The notes: a model not told the origin generated them from the sequence alone. A DNA stretch of 64,000 bases from Maricaulis sp034659015 (GCA_034659015.1 JAYEGL010000017.1:186001-250000); one strand, 5' to 3'; positions 1 through 9,196 are shown, counted from the first letter of the stretch. Numbers and translations are program-made.

Positions 1-953
1 GGGTGGACATTCACATCGACCATGTGGCTGGGCAGATCGACATTCAGCGCCACGACGGGATGCCGGTCGCGGGCGAGGAAATCCTGGTAGGCGCCCCGGA
101 TCGCGCCGTGCAGCAGCTTGTCGCGCACCGGGCGGCCGTTGACGAAGAGATACTGGTGCTGGGCCGAGCCGCGCGAATAGGTGGGCAGGCTGGCGAAGCC
201 GGAGACGCGCACGCCCTCGCGCTCCTGGTCGACCTCCAGCGCATTGTCGCCGAAATCGGCGCCCAGCATGGCCGACATGCGCGCCTTGCCCGCCTCGCTC
301 TCATCGCCGCGCTCGGCGGCGACGGAAAAGCGCTTGCGCCCGTCCAGGGTGAGATAGAAGCCGACATCCGGCCGCGACATGGCCAGGCGTTTGACCACAT
401 CGGTGATGGCCTGGTTCTCCGAGCGCTCGCTCTTGAGGAATTTCAGACGCGCCGGGGTGGCGTAGAAAAGGTCGCGCACCTCGATCCGCGTGCCGCCGCG
501 CCCCAGCGGGGCGGCCGGGGCGGTGCCATGGGTCTGGCCGCCCTCGACATGGATGGTGAAGGCATCGCCCTCGCCCTTCGCCTGGCTGGTGATGGACAGA
601 CGTGCGATGGAGCCGATCGAGGGCAGCGCCTCGCCGCGGAAACCCATGGTTCCGATATTCAGGAGATCGTCCTGCCCGTCCTCGCCGACGGGGAGTTTCG
701 AGGTGGCGTGGCGCTCGATGCACAGGGCCAGCTCGGCCTGGCTCATCCCCTTGCCGTCATCCTCGACGACCAGACGGACGAGCCCGCCGCCCTCGGCGGT
801 GATGTCGATCCGCGCCGCGCCGGCATCCAGCGCATTCTCGGCCAGTTCCTTGATGACGGAGGCGGGCCGCTCGACCACCTCGCCGGCCGCGATGCGGTTG
901 ACGGTTTCCGGCGGCAGACGCCGGATGGCGGGCTGGGTGGCGGTCAGGGACAT
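1..953 (-). CDS. mutL: DNA mismatch repair protein MutL, N-terminal part (cut by the window edge)
   Basis: Reading leftward from an ATG at 953, the first 317 codons encode the GHKL ATPase region of MutL, which couples MutS mismatch recognition to strand incision. The N-terminus contains RLPPETVNRIAAGEVVERP followed by IKELAENALDAGA, the classic MutL ATP-binding signature with the catalytic Glu and Mg-binding Asn. Just before the edge comes VDVNVHP, which closes the conserved N-terminal domain. The C-terminal dimerisation domain lies outside the window. The start follows from this alignment; no strong Shine-Dalgarno is seen upstream. A 164-bp intergenic repeat lies behind its 5' end. Confidence 0.95.
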   Translation of the reverse strand, partial: MSLTATQPAIRRLPPETVNRIAAGEVVERPASVIKELAENALDAGAARIDITAEGGGLVRLVVEDDGKGMSQAELALCIERHATSKLPVGEDGQDDLLNIGTMGFRGEALPSIGSIARLSITSQAKGEGDAFTIHVEGGQTHGTAPAAPLGRGGTRIEVRDLFYATPARLKFLKSERSENQAITDVVKRLAMSRPDVGFYLTLDGRKRFSVAAERGDESEAGKARMSAMLGADFGDNALEVDQEREGVRVSGFASLPTYSRGSAQHQYLFVNGRPVRDKLLHGAIRGAYQDFLARDRHPVVALNVDLPSHMVDVNVH

Positions 954-1034
954 GGGAAGAGAGTCCGGCGACGCTGCGAGTCGGTCAAGGGCGGGGTGGC
1001 ACGCCAGTCATCCGGGACCTACAAAAACCGGGTT

Positions 1035-1198
1035 GTCATCCCGGATGGATGCCCGGCCCCGGGCCGGGCGCAAGTCCGGGACCCATAGTCCCGGTGCTTG
1101 CCCGGCTGACACCGGCATCGAGCCTGCTTCCGTCCCCAAACGAGCGTATGGGTCCCGGCCCTGCGCCCTGCCTCCGCAGGGCATTCGGCCGGGATGAC
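1035..1198. repeat. Intergenic repeat family A, copy 1 (10-bp inverted ends)
   Basis: A non-coding block begins GTCATCCCGG and ends CCGGGATGAC, a perfect 10-bp terminal inverted repeat. Inside are GGATGGATGCCCGGCCC and CGTATGGGTCCCGGC, which recur in the same order at 30971-31135. It sits between mutL and the bamF-like gene. It contains no gene. It looks like a small non-autonomous or REP-like element; no target duplication is evident by eye. Confidence 0.8.
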
Positions 1199-1214
1199 AA
1201 GAGAAGGACTGCCC

Positions 1215-1763
1215 CTAAAGCCCCGGCAGTTTCGGCAGCAGACGGCGGTCGCGTTCGATCTCGACATTGCCGCCGCCGGTGACGTTCTGGATGCGCTCCT
1301 GGCGCTCGGCTTCCTCGTTGGGATCGAGCGGGGTGGCATCGATATTCGGCGGCGGGGTGTATTCGCCGTCGCGCCAGAACATGATGCGATCGGCAAAGCC
1401 GCGCGACTTGCGCACGATGCTGGCTTCCTCGCCGTCGATGATCGAGCGGATGAAGGGATCGGCGCCATCCTGGCTGGCCTGGGCGACGAGCAGGGCTTCC
1501 GCGTCGGAGCCTTCGAAATCGCCCGTGGCGCCCAGCAGCGCGGCGCGCGCCTGCTGGTCGGGATAGATCTCGTCCGGACGCGGCTCGCCCGGGGCCGGCG
1601 GACGCAGATTGTATTCCGGCGGCACGGTCAGCGGTGCGATCGTCACCGTGCGGAATTCGTCCGGCGTGACCTTGTTGGCGCCCAGCGCCGAACGGACACC
1701 GGAACAGCCGGTCAGGGCAAAGGCGGCCGTCGAGGCCACCAGAAGAGCAGTACGCAAACGCAT
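1215..1763 (-). CDS. BamF-like (DUF3035) outer-membrane lipoprotein
   Basis: A 182-residue lipoprotein. The signal peptide ends in the lipobox LTG-C, placing the lipidated Cys at residue 20. The mature part is Pro- and acid-rich (VPPEYNLRPPAPGEPRPDE) and ends in a basic segment (ERDRRLLPKLPGL), the pattern of the DUF3035 family. That family includes the alphaproteobacterial BamF subunit of the beta-barrel assembly complex. It lies 72 bp downstream of lspA on the same strand, so it is probably co-transcribed with ileS-lspA. LspA would process its own neighbour's product. The family call rests on overall resemblance and context, not on a catalytic motif. Confidence 0.75.
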   Translation of the reverse strand: MRLRTALLVASTAAFALTGCSGVRSALGANKVTPDEFRTVTIAPLTVPPEYNLRPPAPGEPRPDEIYPDQQARAALLGATGDFEGSDAEALLVAQASQDGADPFIRSIIDGEEASIVRKSRGFADRIMFWRDGEYTPPPNIDATPLDPNEEAERQERIQNVTGGGNVEIERDRRLLPKLPGL

Positions 1764-1835
1764 CTCGACGAAGCTCCGTAAAATGGTGAACCCTTTTTAG
1801 CGAAGAGCGGGCCTTAGCTCCACCCTGCTTTCAGC

Positions 1836-2435
1836 CTAACGCTCCGAACGGGCTTTCCGGTCGTTGATCAACACGTCCGCAATCACGGCTGCGACACCCA
1901 GATTGATCCCCACATCGGCAATATTGAAGACGTAGGGGAAGTAGACGTCCGAGAAATTGAGGAAGTCGACCACGGCGCCGAACAGGGTGCGGTCGATGGC
2001 ATTACCGATCGCCCCGCCAATGATGAAGCCGAAGGCCACCGCCTGCAGGCGGCGTACGGCCTTGACCGGCCCGTAGCCGAGCAAGCCCGCGACCAGCAGG
2101 GCCGCCACCGCGAGGGAAAACGCCACGAGGATGAAACGGCCGACCGGCCCGTCGGCGCCGAGGAGGCCGAAACTCACCCCCTTGTTCCACACCATGGTCA
2201 GATCGAAGACCGGCGAGACCTCGATATGGCCGCAGGTATTGGGCAGGGCGAACCGTTCGGCGCCCTCGGCGCGCTGGAATTCCAGGCAGCCGGGCGGGGA
2301 GAAGTTGAGCACGTTGAGCACGATCCACTTGCTCAACTGGTCGAGCACGATGATCGCGATGGCCAGGGCCAGCCCGATGCGGGGCACCGGCGACGCCGTC
2401 GCGCGACGCCGGATCTCGCCCCAGCGATCAGCCAT
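1836..2435 (-). CDS. lspA: Lipoprotein signal peptidase II
   Basis: A 199-residue inner-membrane aspartyl protease that cleaves prolipoprotein signal peptides. Four hydrophobic segments are visible (about residues 20-40, 100-120, 130-145 and 170-190). The catalytic aspartates lie in GNAIDR (Asp148) and FNIADVG (Asp174). An insert between TM1 and TM2 carries CLEF and TCGH and is longer than in many homologues. The open frame extends further upstream, but the ATG at 2435 gives the expected length and overlaps the end of ileS by 8 bp (ATGGCTGA), implying translational coupling. Confidence 0.96.
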   Translation of the reverse strand: MADRWGEIRRRATASPVPRIGLALAIAIIVLDQLSKWIVLNVLNFSPPGCLEFQRAEGAERFALPNTCGHIEVSPVFDLTMVWNKGVSFGLLGADGPVGRFILVAFSLAVAALLVAGLLGYGPVKAVRRLQAVAFGFIIGGAIGNAIDRTLFGAVVDFLNFSDVYFPYVFNIADVGINLGVAAVIADVLINDRKARSER

Positions 2436-5400
2436 GCTCGGCATCCCACCAGGCCACGGCCTCGGCATCGCGCGGCGACAGGTCCGGGTAGCGCTTGTCG
2501 GCCCCGATCTCGGTGGAATATTTCCACGAACGCGCGCACTTCTCGCCCTCGGCCTTGCCGGAAACGATCGCGATATCGGCAATGTCGTCGACGCGGAAAG
2601 CCTCGGCCGGCGCATCGCCATCGACCAGATAGGCCTGGCTGGTGATGGCGATCTCGGCGAGGAAATCGTCCACATCGCCCGGCGCCTCGGCCTTCATCGC
2701 GGCGCGATAGGCCGGGTCGGCCACATAGACGCGCGGCGCGGCTTCCAGGCTGGAGCCGATCCGCTTTTCGCGGCGTTCGATCTCCAGCGCGCCGGTCACG
2801 GCCCGGCGCAGACGGCGGATGGTGCGCCAGTTCTCGGCCAGGGCCCCGTTGTGCCAGTCCTTCGGCGTCTTCGGGAAGGTGCGCAGATGGACGCTGTCAT
2901 CCTCGGACGGGAAGCGCGTCAGCCAGATCTCTTCCATGGTGAAGGGCATGATCGGCGCCAGCCAGGCGGTCAGGCGCATGAAGATCTCGTGCATCACCGT
3001 GCGGCAGGCGCGGCGGCGATCCGTGTCCGGCCGGTCGCAATAAAGCGCGTCCTTGCGGACATCCAGATAGAAGGCCGACAGGTCGACGACGCAGAAATTG
3101 AACAGCGCGGAATAGACCTTCTTGAAGTCGTAGGCCGCATAGCCCGCCTTCACCACGCCATCCAGCTCGTGCAGCCGGTGCAGCACCCAGCGCTCCAGCG
3201 AGGGCATGCGCTCGACCGGCAGGTGCTCGACCGTCTCGTCATAGCCGTGCAGGGCGCCGAGCAGGTAGCGCAGCGTGTTGCGCATCTTGCGATAGGCATC
3301 GACCGAGGTCTGCAGGATCTCCTCGGAGATGCGCAGATCGTCGGTGAAGTCCTGGGCAGAGACCCAAAGGCGCATGATCTCGATGCCGTACTTTTTGGCG
3401 ATCTCGTTCGGCGCGAGCGTATTGCCGAGCGACTTCGACATCTTCTTGCCGTCGCCGGCCATGACGAAACCATGGGTCAGCACATTGTCGTAAGGCGCCC
3501 GGCCGCGCGTGCCGCAGCTTTGCAGCAGGGAGGACTGGAACCAGCCGCGGTGCTGGTCGGAGCCTTCCAGATAGAGATCGGCCGGCCATTTCTGGTCCGC
3601 CCGCGGCTCCAGCGCGAAGGCGTGGGTACAGCCCGAGTCGAACCACACATCGAGAATGTCGGTGACTTTCTCGTAGTCGTCCGCATCGTAGTCGGCGCCC
3701 AGGAAGTCCGCGGCGGGGCGCTCGAACCAAGCGTCGGCCCCCTCGTCCGCGACCGCCTTGACGATGCGCGCATTGACCTTGTGGTCGTTGAGCACGCGGG
3801 TCGTGCCCTTTTCCACGAACAGGGTCAGCGGCACGCCCCAGGCGCGCTGGCGCGAGACCAGCCAGTCCGGACGCTGCTCGACCATGGAGCGGATGCGGTT
3901 TTCCGCCGCCTCCGGCGTCCAGCCCGTCTCGGCGATGGCGGCGAGCGCCTTTTCGCGCAGCGTGCCGCCGGACTTCATCGGCCGGTCGATGGCGACGAAC
4001 CATTGCGGCGTGTTGCGGAAGATGACCGGCGCCTTGGAGCGCCAGGAGTGCGGATAGGAGTGTTCCAGCCGGCCGCGGGCGAGCAGCATGTTCAGCTCGA
4101 TCAGCTTGTCCATCACCGCCTTGTTGGCCGGACCGTCCTGGCCCTGCTTCTTGCCGTCCAGGCGGATGATGTGCAGCCCGGCGAAGAGCGGGATATGCTC
4201 GTAATACGCCCCGTCATCGCCGACGATATGCGGCACGGCCTCGTGCTTGTCGTGCCATTCGGGGAAGTCCATCCAGGCCGCATAGTCTTCCGCACCATGG
4301 CTGGGCGCGGTGTGCACGAAACCGGTACCGGCCTCGTCGGTGACGTGATCGCCCGGCAGGAGCGGCACGGCGTAATTCCAGTAGCGGTCGGCCTCGGCCA
4401 GCGGGTGCGAGCACACGAAACCGGCCGGATCGACCGTGTCCAGCCGTTCCCAGCTGACGATGTTCGCAGCCTTCGCCGTGTCTTCCCACAGCGCGTCGGC
4501 GACCATCAGGGTTTCGCCGGGCACGGCCCAGGGCGTGAAGCCTTCCGCCTCGACCCCGGTGACCTTGTAGAGGCCGTAGGAGATCTCGGGCGAGAAACAG
4601 ATCGCGCGGTTGCCCGGGATGGTCCACGGCGTGGTCGTCCAGATCACCACATGCGAGCCGATGCAGGCTTTCGGCACGGCCGTGCCGTCCTTGCGCACGC
4701 CGCGCAGCGGAAACTTGACGTGGATCGTGGTGGAGGTCTTGTCGTGATACTCCACCTCGGCCTCGGCCAGCGCGGTGCGCTCGACCGGCGACCACATGAC
4801 CGGCGCCGAGCCGCAATAGACCAGGCCCTGTTCCACGAAGCTCAGGAATTCGCGCACGATGGCGGCTTCCGCGTCGAAGGACATGGTGAGATAGGGATCG
4901 TCCCACTCGCCGGACACGCCCAGGCGCTGGAATTCGCTCGACTGGACGCCCACCCATTCCTCGGCATAGGCGCGGCACTCGGCGCGGAATTCCTTTTTCG
5001 GGATGTCGTCCTTGTTGCGGCCCTTGGCGCGGAAGTTCTGCTCGACCTTCCACTCGATGGGCAGGCCGTGACAGTCCCAGCCGGGACGATAGGGCGCATC
5101 GAAGCCCATCATCTGGTGCGAGCGGACGACGATGTCCTTGAGGATCTTGTTCTGCCCGGTTCCGATATGGATATGGCCGTTGGCATAGGGCGGGCCGTCG
5201 TGCAGCACGAAGCGTTCGCGCCCTTCGGCGCGCTCGCGCATCTTGCGGTAGAGGTCGAGCTTGCCCCAGCGTTCGAGCCATTCCGGTTCGCGCTTGGGCA
5301 GGCCGGCGCGCATCGGAAAATCGGTGGTCGGCAGGAAAAGCGTGTCGCGATAGTCGCGGGCGGCGGTCTTGGAGCCGGTATCGGCAGGGCTATCCGTCAT
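2428..5400 (-). CDS. ileS: Isoleucyl-tRNA synthetase
   Basis: A 990-residue class I synthetase that charges tRNA-Ile, with an editing domain against valine. The HIGH signature appears as HIHIG at residues 76-80 (in PPYANGHIHIG) and the KMSKS loop at 653-657. The CP1 editing insert falls between them. The C-terminus reads KCARSWKYSTEIG and then ends about 35 residues later, so the usual C-terminal zinc site lacks most of its cysteines. Overlapping lspA and followed by the bamF-like gene, it heads the operon. About 190 bp without a gene separate its start from ribF; no T-box is seen there. Confidence 0.98.
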   Translation of the reverse strand: MTDSPADTGSKTAARDYRDTLFLPTTDFPMRAGLPKREPEWLERWGKLDLYRKMRERAEGRERFVLHDGPPYANGHIHIGTGQNKILKDIVVRSHQMMGFDAPYRPGWDCHGLPIEWKVEQNFRAKGRNKDDIPKKEFRAECRAYAEEWVGVQSSEFQRLGVSGEWDDPYLTMSFDAEAAIVREFLSFVEQGLVYCGSAPVMWSPVERTALAEAEVEYHDKTSTTIHVKFPLRGVRKDGTAVPKACIGSHVVIWTTTPWTIPGNRAICFSPEISYGLYKVTGVEAEGFTPWAVPGETLMVADALWEDTAKAANIVSWERLDTVDPAGFVCSHPLAEADRYWNYAVPLLPGDHVTDEAGTGFVHTAPSHGAEDYAAWMDFPEWHDKHEAVPHIVGDDGAYYEHIPLFAGLHIIRLDGKKQGQDGPANKAVMDKLIELNMLLARGRLEHSYPHSWRSKAPVIFRNTPQWFVAIDRPMKSGGTLREKALAAIAETGWTPEAAENRIRSMVEQRPDWLVSRQRAWGVPLTLFVEKGTTRVLNDHKVNARIVKAVADEGADAWFERPAADFLGADYDADDYEKVTDILDVWFDSGCTHAFALEPRADQKWPADLYLEGSDQHRGWFQSSLLQSCGTRGRAPYDNVLTHGFVMAGDGKKMSKSLGNTLAPNEIAKKYGIEIMRLWVSAQDFTDDLRISEEILQTSVDAYRKMRNTLRYLLGALHGYDETVEHLPVERMPSLERWVLHRLHELDGVVKAGYAAYDFKKVYSALFNFCVVDLSAFYLDVRKDALYCDRPDTDRRRACRTVMHEIFMRLTAWLAPIMPFTMEEIWLTRFPSEDDSVHLRTFPKTPKDWHNGALAENWRTIRRLRRAVTGALEIERREKRIGSSLEAAPRVYVADPAYRAAMKAEAPGDVDDFLAEIAITSQAYLVDGDAPAEAFRVDDIADIAIVSGKAEGEKCARSWKYSTEIGADKRYPDLSPRDAEAVAWWDAEHG

Positions 5401-5591
5401 CGGATCGGGTCCTTGCAGTCTGGGCGGTCTGGGTCGTCAAAGGGTCTAGGCAGGACATATCCCGGCACCGCTCGGAGCTACCCCTCGCGGCCCGGGCCGG
5501 TAATTCGCCCCGTCATCGGCGACGGCGTGAACGCCGCGCAGCGTATGAACACATGAGTGCGGACCATGCTCATGGCGTGTAACAGAGCCCG

Positions 5592-6536
5592 TCAGGCCGG
5601 TCCAGACGGATCGGTCAGCACACGGCGCGCCGCCCCGGCATCCTTCGCGATCTGGTCCTTGAGCGCGTCGATCCCGTCGAAGCGGCGCTCCGGTCTGAGG
5701 AAATCGTGAAACTCCACTTCCAGCGGCTTGCCGTAGAGGTCGCCGGAAAAATCGAACAGGTGGATCTCCAGCAGCTCGGTCTCGCCGTCCACGGTGGGGC
5801 GCTTGCCGAAATTGGCGACACCCGGACGCGCCGGCGCCTCGCCGCCGATCCCGACGCGCACGGCATAGACGCCATAGGCCGGCCGGGCATAATCGCCCAG
5901 GGTGAGGTTGGCTGTGGGGAAGCCGATCGTCCGGCCGCGCTGGTCGCCCTGCTTGACCACGCCCTCGATCGCCCACGGCGCGCCGAGCAGAGTCTCCGCC
6001 GCTTTCATGTCGCCGTCCAGAATGGCCTTGCGGATCCGGGTGGAGGACACCTTGTCGGCACCATTGCCGTGCAGTTCGGCAAAGGCGGTGCGCACGCCGT
6101 GTTCGGCGCACAGGCGTTCCAGATCGCCGGTCGAGCCCGCCCGGCCCGCGCCGAAGCGGAAGTCGGCGCCGGTGACGACGCCCTTCACGCCCATGCCATC
6201 GACGAGAACTTCGTCCACGAACTGCCGCGGCGTCTTTTTCGCCATCGCCCCGTCGAAGGGCAGGATGTGCAGCCGCTTCACCCCCAGCGCCTCGAGCGTA
6301 CGGTTGCGCCGGTTCGCGCTCATCAGGCGGAAGGCCGGCGCGTCGGGCGCGAAGAAGCGCCGCGGATGCGGATCGAACAGGGCCACGCCCAGCTCGCCCC
6401 CGCATTCGGCGGCCAGGTCGCGCGCCAGGTCGATGACGTGGCGATGCCCCAGATGCACGCCGTCGAAATTGCCCAGGGCGATCACCGAGCCGCGTGCCGT
6501 TTCGGGCGTGGATGTGAAACCGTGGACGATCTGCAT
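5592..6536 (-). CDS. ribF: Bifunctional riboflavin kinase / FMN adenylyltransferase
   Basis: A 314-residue cytoplasmic enzyme making FMN and then FAD from riboflavin. The N-terminal nucleotidyltransferase domain shows GNFDGVHLGH at residues 22-31. The C-terminal kinase domain shows GRTIGFPTANL, with Thr-Ala-Asn ligating Mg-ATP. Length and domain order match the family. It lies between the MaoC gene (10 bp away, same strand) and ileS, a linkage common in proteobacteria (ribF-ileS-lspA). FAD made here would serve the EtfAB pair in this window, though that is general metabolism rather than a specific link. Confidence 0.97.
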   Translation of the reverse strand: MQIVHGFTSTPETARGSVIALGNFDGVHLGHRHVIDLARDLAAECGGELGVALFDPHPRRFFAPDAPAFRLMSANRRNRTLEALGVKRLHILPFDGAMAKKTPRQFVDEVLVDGMGVKGVVTGADFRFGAGRAGSTGDLERLCAEHGVRTAFAELHGNGADKVSSTRIRKAILDGDMKAAETLLGAPWAIEGVVKQGDQRGRTIGFPTANLTLGDYARPAYGVYAVRVGIGGEAPARPGVANFGKRPTVDGETELLEIHLFDFSGDLYGKPLEVEFHDFLRPERRFDGIDALKDQIAKDAGAARRVLTDPSGPA

Positions 6537-6545
6537 ATCAAACGA

Positions 6546-7001
6546 TCAGGCGCCGGCCTTGCGACGGCGTTTGCGGACCATGACCTCGGCTTCCGCCTGC
6601 ATGGTGAGCTCGCCCCTGACCAGACAGACGCAGTCCATGACCGCCCGGCGGGCCTTCAGATCCACGGACTTGACGGTGACGCGGGTGGTGACTTCGTCGC
6701 CGATACGCGTGGGCAGGAAGAAACGCATGTTCAGGCCGAGGAAGATGGCGCCCGGCCCGGGCAGCTGGTTGCCGAGCACGCCGGAAATGTAGGACGCGAC
6801 CAGCGCGCCATGGGCAATTCGTCCGCGAAATGGCGTCGAACGCGCGAATTCCTCATCCATATGGACCGGATTATAGTCGCCCGAGACTTTGGCGAACATA
6901 TCCAGATCGGCTTCCGAAACGGTCCTAACCGCCTCTGCTGATTGGCCAATTTCCATTTCTTCGAGGGCGACACCGCGCACTTCCGACATGAGCGACTCCA
7001 T
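6546..7001 (-). CDS. MaoC-family (R)-specific enoyl-CoA hydratase
   Basis: A 151-residue single-hotdog protein. The hydratase-2 signature SGDYNPVHMDEEFA places the catalytic pair at Asp42 and His47, followed by GRIAHGALVASYISG, the helix lining the acyl-CoA pocket. Such proteins hydrate trans-2-enoyl-CoA to (R)-3-hydroxyacyl-CoA for fatty-acid or polyester metabolism; the substrate cannot be read from sequence. It ends with a basic tail (RKRRRKAGA). A second Met at codon 5 (6989) is a possible start. It diverges from cheY, and a CtrA-like site lies just upstream of its start. Confidence 0.9.
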   Translation of the reverse strand: MESLMSEVRGVALEEMEIGQSAEAVRTVSEADLDMFAKVSGDYNPVHMDEEFARSTPFRGRIAHGALVASYISGVLGNQLPGPGAIFLGLNMRFFLPTRIGDEVTTRVTVKSVDLKARRAVMDCVCLVRGELTMQAEAEVMVRKRRRKAGA

Positions 7002-7014
7002 CTTTGCAACCGCT

Positions 7015-7029
7015 TTAACCGATTTTTAT
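7015..7029. promoter_or_regulatory. CtrA-like binding site between maoC and cheY
   Basis: TTAA-N7-TTAT is seen, one base from the alphaproteobacterial CtrA consensus TTAA-N7-TTAA. It lies 14 bp upstream of the maoC start and 83 bp upstream of the cheY start. CtrA controls motility and chemotaxis genes in Caulobacter and relatives, so the position is plausible. One mismatch and a short motif keep confidence low. Confidence 0.35.
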
Positions 7030-7111
7030 CCGCGTATGTCTAGGGTCCTCGCTGAAGACGGCACGACAAGCCGTCCCCAAGTGTAACGCGCCGAGTGGAT
7101 GGAGACTACGC

Positions 7112-7498
7112 ATGGCTGTCGAAATGACGATGCCGATCCTGGTTGTGGACGACTACAAGACCATGATCCGTATCATTCGCAACCTGCTCAAGCAGATTGG
7201 CTTCGAAAATGTGGACGAGGCCGCCGACGGGCAGGAAGCTTATGAGAAAATGCAGGAAAACAAGTATGGCCTGGTCATTTCCGACTGGAACATGGAGCCG
7301 ATGACCGGCTACGAGCTTCTTCAGAAAGTCCGTGCCGACGAGTCCATGAAGGCCACGCCCTTCATCATGGTGACGGCGGAATCCAAGACCGAGAACGTTG
7401 TCGCGGCCAAGCGCGCCGGTGTGAACAACTATATCGTGAAGCCTTTCAACGCGGGAACGCTCAAGTCGAAAATGACGGCTGTTCTGGGCGACTTCTAG
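7112..7498 (+). CDS. cheY: Single-domain chemotaxis response regulator CheY
   Basis: A 128-residue receiver domain with no output domain. The acidic pocket is Asp13/Asp14, the phosphoacceptor is Asp58 (VISDWNMEP), the switch Thr is Thr88 (MVTAES) and the conserved Lys is Lys110 (YIVKPFNAG). The TAES and DWNMEPMTG segments are typical of flagellar-motor CheY. GGAG lies upstream of the ATG. It is followed immediately by cheZ, so phosphatase and target are made together. No CheA or receptor gene is in the window. Confidence 0.95.
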   Translation: MAVEMTMPILVVDDYKTMIRIIRNLLKQIGFENVDEAADGQEAYEKMQENKYGLVISDWNMEPMTGYELLQKVRADESMKATPFIMVTAESKTENVVAAKRAGVNNYIVKPFNAGTLKSKMTAVLGDF

Positions 7499-7549
7499 GA
7501 GTCCATGACCGCCCTTTCGCCCAATGAGACCCCAAGGAAGGAGGGCCCC

Positions 7550-8248
7550 ATGCCCGCCGCCAATGTAGCTGCGCAAGTCCGCACCTCCCTGGCCTCCCTG
7601 AAGGCCAGCGACCTGCAGGACGCTCAGATCATGGAAGTCCTCAAGCTGGCGCACCAGCTGACGGACACGATGAAGCTGTTCTTCAGCTCCCTCGACCAGT
7701 CGATCTGTCAGGAATTCAACTATATCGCCGACTATATCTCGCGCACCCGCGACGAGATTTCCGCCCTGCGGCCCAACGACATCAAGTCCGAGCGCATCCC
7801 CTCGGCCGGCGTCGAACTGGAAGCCGTCGTGGGCGATACGGAAAAGGCGACCGAGACCATCATGAGCGCCGCGGAAGCCGTGCTCTGCGAGGACGCCACG
7901 GATTACGACGAGTACCGGGCCAATGTGGAAGCGCGCATGATGACGATCATCGAGGCGTGTTCCTTCCAGGACCTGGCCGGTCAGCGCGTGTCCAAGGTCG
8001 TCAACTCGCTGCGTCACGTGGAAAGCCGCGTCTCGCGTTTTGCCGAGGTGATGGGCGTTCGCGATGCGGACGGTTTCGAGACCGAAGAGGAAAAGGCCGA
8101 GAAGGCCCGGGCGGAGAAGAACCTGCTCAACGGCCCGGCTGTCGGCGGTCCGGAAACCAGCCAGGATGATATCGACGCCATGTTCGCGGAAGCGGGCGAG
8201 GACGTCTCCGATCTCGACCAGTCCTCGATCGACAACCTGTTCGACTGA
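7550..8248 (+). CDS. cheZ: CheZ-like CheY-P phosphatase
   Basis: A 232-residue, largely helical protein. CSFQDLAGQR at 137-146 matches the CheZ active-site helix; Asp141 and Gln145 correspond to the residues that position Mg and water in enteric CheZ. The C-terminus carries SQDDIDAMF followed after 14 residues by QSSIDNLF, the short motif used by CheZ to bind CheY, here apparently twice. The start at 7550 is preferred because AAGGAAGGAGGG lies just before it. An in-frame ATG at 7505 (adding 15 codons) also has AGGAG. It follows cheY within about 50 bp. Confidence 0.88.
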   Translation: MPAANVAAQVRTSLASLKASDLQDAQIMEVLKLAHQLTDTMKLFFSSLDQSICQEFNYIADYISRTRDEISALRPNDIKSERIPSAGVELEAVVGDTEKATETIMSAAEAVLCEDATDYDEYRANVEARMMTIIEACSFQDLAGQRVSKVVNSLRHVESRVSRFAEVMGVRDADGFETEEEKAEKARAEKNLLNGPAVGGPETSQDDIDAMFAEAGEDVSDLDQSSIDNLFD

Positions 8249-8270
8249 ACCGGACGAACGGGGACGATCC

Positions 8271-9119
8271 CTACCAGACCAGTCTCGGCGCGAGCCATCG
8301 TGCCGAGACACCATATCCCTCAAGGGCGCGGGCGACGGCTTTCTCATCGAAGCCGTCGCTTTCCATGTCTGCCCCCAGGATTCCCCCGGCGATGAAGAGC
8401 GCATCGATGCCGATGCGCGTGGCGCCGGCGATGTCGGTCTCCGGACCGTCGCCGATGGCGAGCGTGCGGGCGGGGTCGACCGGATGGCCGGCCTGCTCGA
8501 GCGCGGTCGGCGCGAGATCGTAGATCGGCTTGTGCGGTTTGCCGGCGACCACGCTCCGGCCGCCCATCTCACGATAATAGCGCGCGATCGCGCCGGCACA
8601 GAAGATCAGCCGGTCGCCGGCCTGCACGACGATGTCCGGATTGGCGCAGACCAGGTCGAGACCGCGCTCCAGCGCGATCGCCAGCCGGTCGGTATAGTCC
8701 TCCGGACGGCCGTTCCAGTAGTCGTCCGGCCCGGTGCAGGAGATGAAGTCGGCCTCGTCCACGCCGGTGAAGGCGATGTCCAGACCGTCATAGAGGCCCA
8801 GATCGCGATCCGGGCCGATATGCCAGGCCCGGCCGGGCATGCGCGCCGCCAGCTCGGCATGAATGGCATCGCCGGACGTGACCATGGCGTCGGTGGCGTC
8901 GCCGGGAAGGCCCATCTTCACCAGCATGTCCGCCAGACCCGTATGGCGCCGCGGCGAATTTGAGACCAGGCAGACCGCCCCGCCCGCGCGGCGAAATGCG
9001 CGCAGCGCCTCGACCGCATCGGGCAACAGGGCGCGCCCGTCGCGGATCACGCCCCAGACGTCGCAATAGAGAATGTCGTAGCGGTCGCGGAGTTCGCCGA
9101 GGCGGGGAAAGTCGTTCAT
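8271..9119 (-). CDS. HAD superfamily class IIA hydrolase (TIGR01459 type)
   Basis: A 282-residue haloacid-dehalogenase phosphatase. Motif I is YCDVWGVIRDG, motif II is VSNSPRR, the motif III Lys is in AGKPHKPIYD, and motif IV is IGDGPETDIAGA. The large cap between motifs II and III (about residues 75-200) is the class IIA type, as in NagD and phosphoglycolate phosphatases. The natural substrate of this alphaproteobacterial subgroup is not known to me. It is convergent with cheZ, ending 23 bp from it, and is followed upstream by an intergenic repeat. Confidence 0.9.
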   Translation of the reverse strand: MNDFPRLGELRDRYDILYCDVWGVIRDGRALLPDAVEALRAFRRAGGAVCLVSNSPRRHTGLADMLVKMGLPGDATDAMVTSGDAIHAELAARMPGRAWHIGPDRDLGLYDGLDIAFTGVDEADFISCTGPDDYWNGRPEDYTDRLAIALERGLDLVCANPDIVVQAGDRLIFCAGAIARYYREMGGRSVVAGKPHKPIYDLAPTALEQAGHPVDPARTLAIGDGPETDIAGATRIGIDALFIAGGILGADMESDGFDEKAVARALEGYGVSARWLAPRLVW

Positions 9120-9196
9120 GGCGCGCTTGAAGCAGGGGGGCGATCAGCCGTCAATCGGGGAATTGACCGCCTTGCGTTTCCTGCCCACCACCGGGA

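Noticed and set aside
2131..5556. A plus-strand frame of over 1100 codons opposite ileS
   Set aside because: It mirrors the codon pattern of ileS, has no recognisable domain and is rich in Arg/Ala/Gly as expected for antisense GC-rich frames.
5401..5591. Possible T-box or leader before ileS
   Set aside because: No specifier-loop or T-box consensus (TGGNACCGCG-like) and no terminator pair is present.
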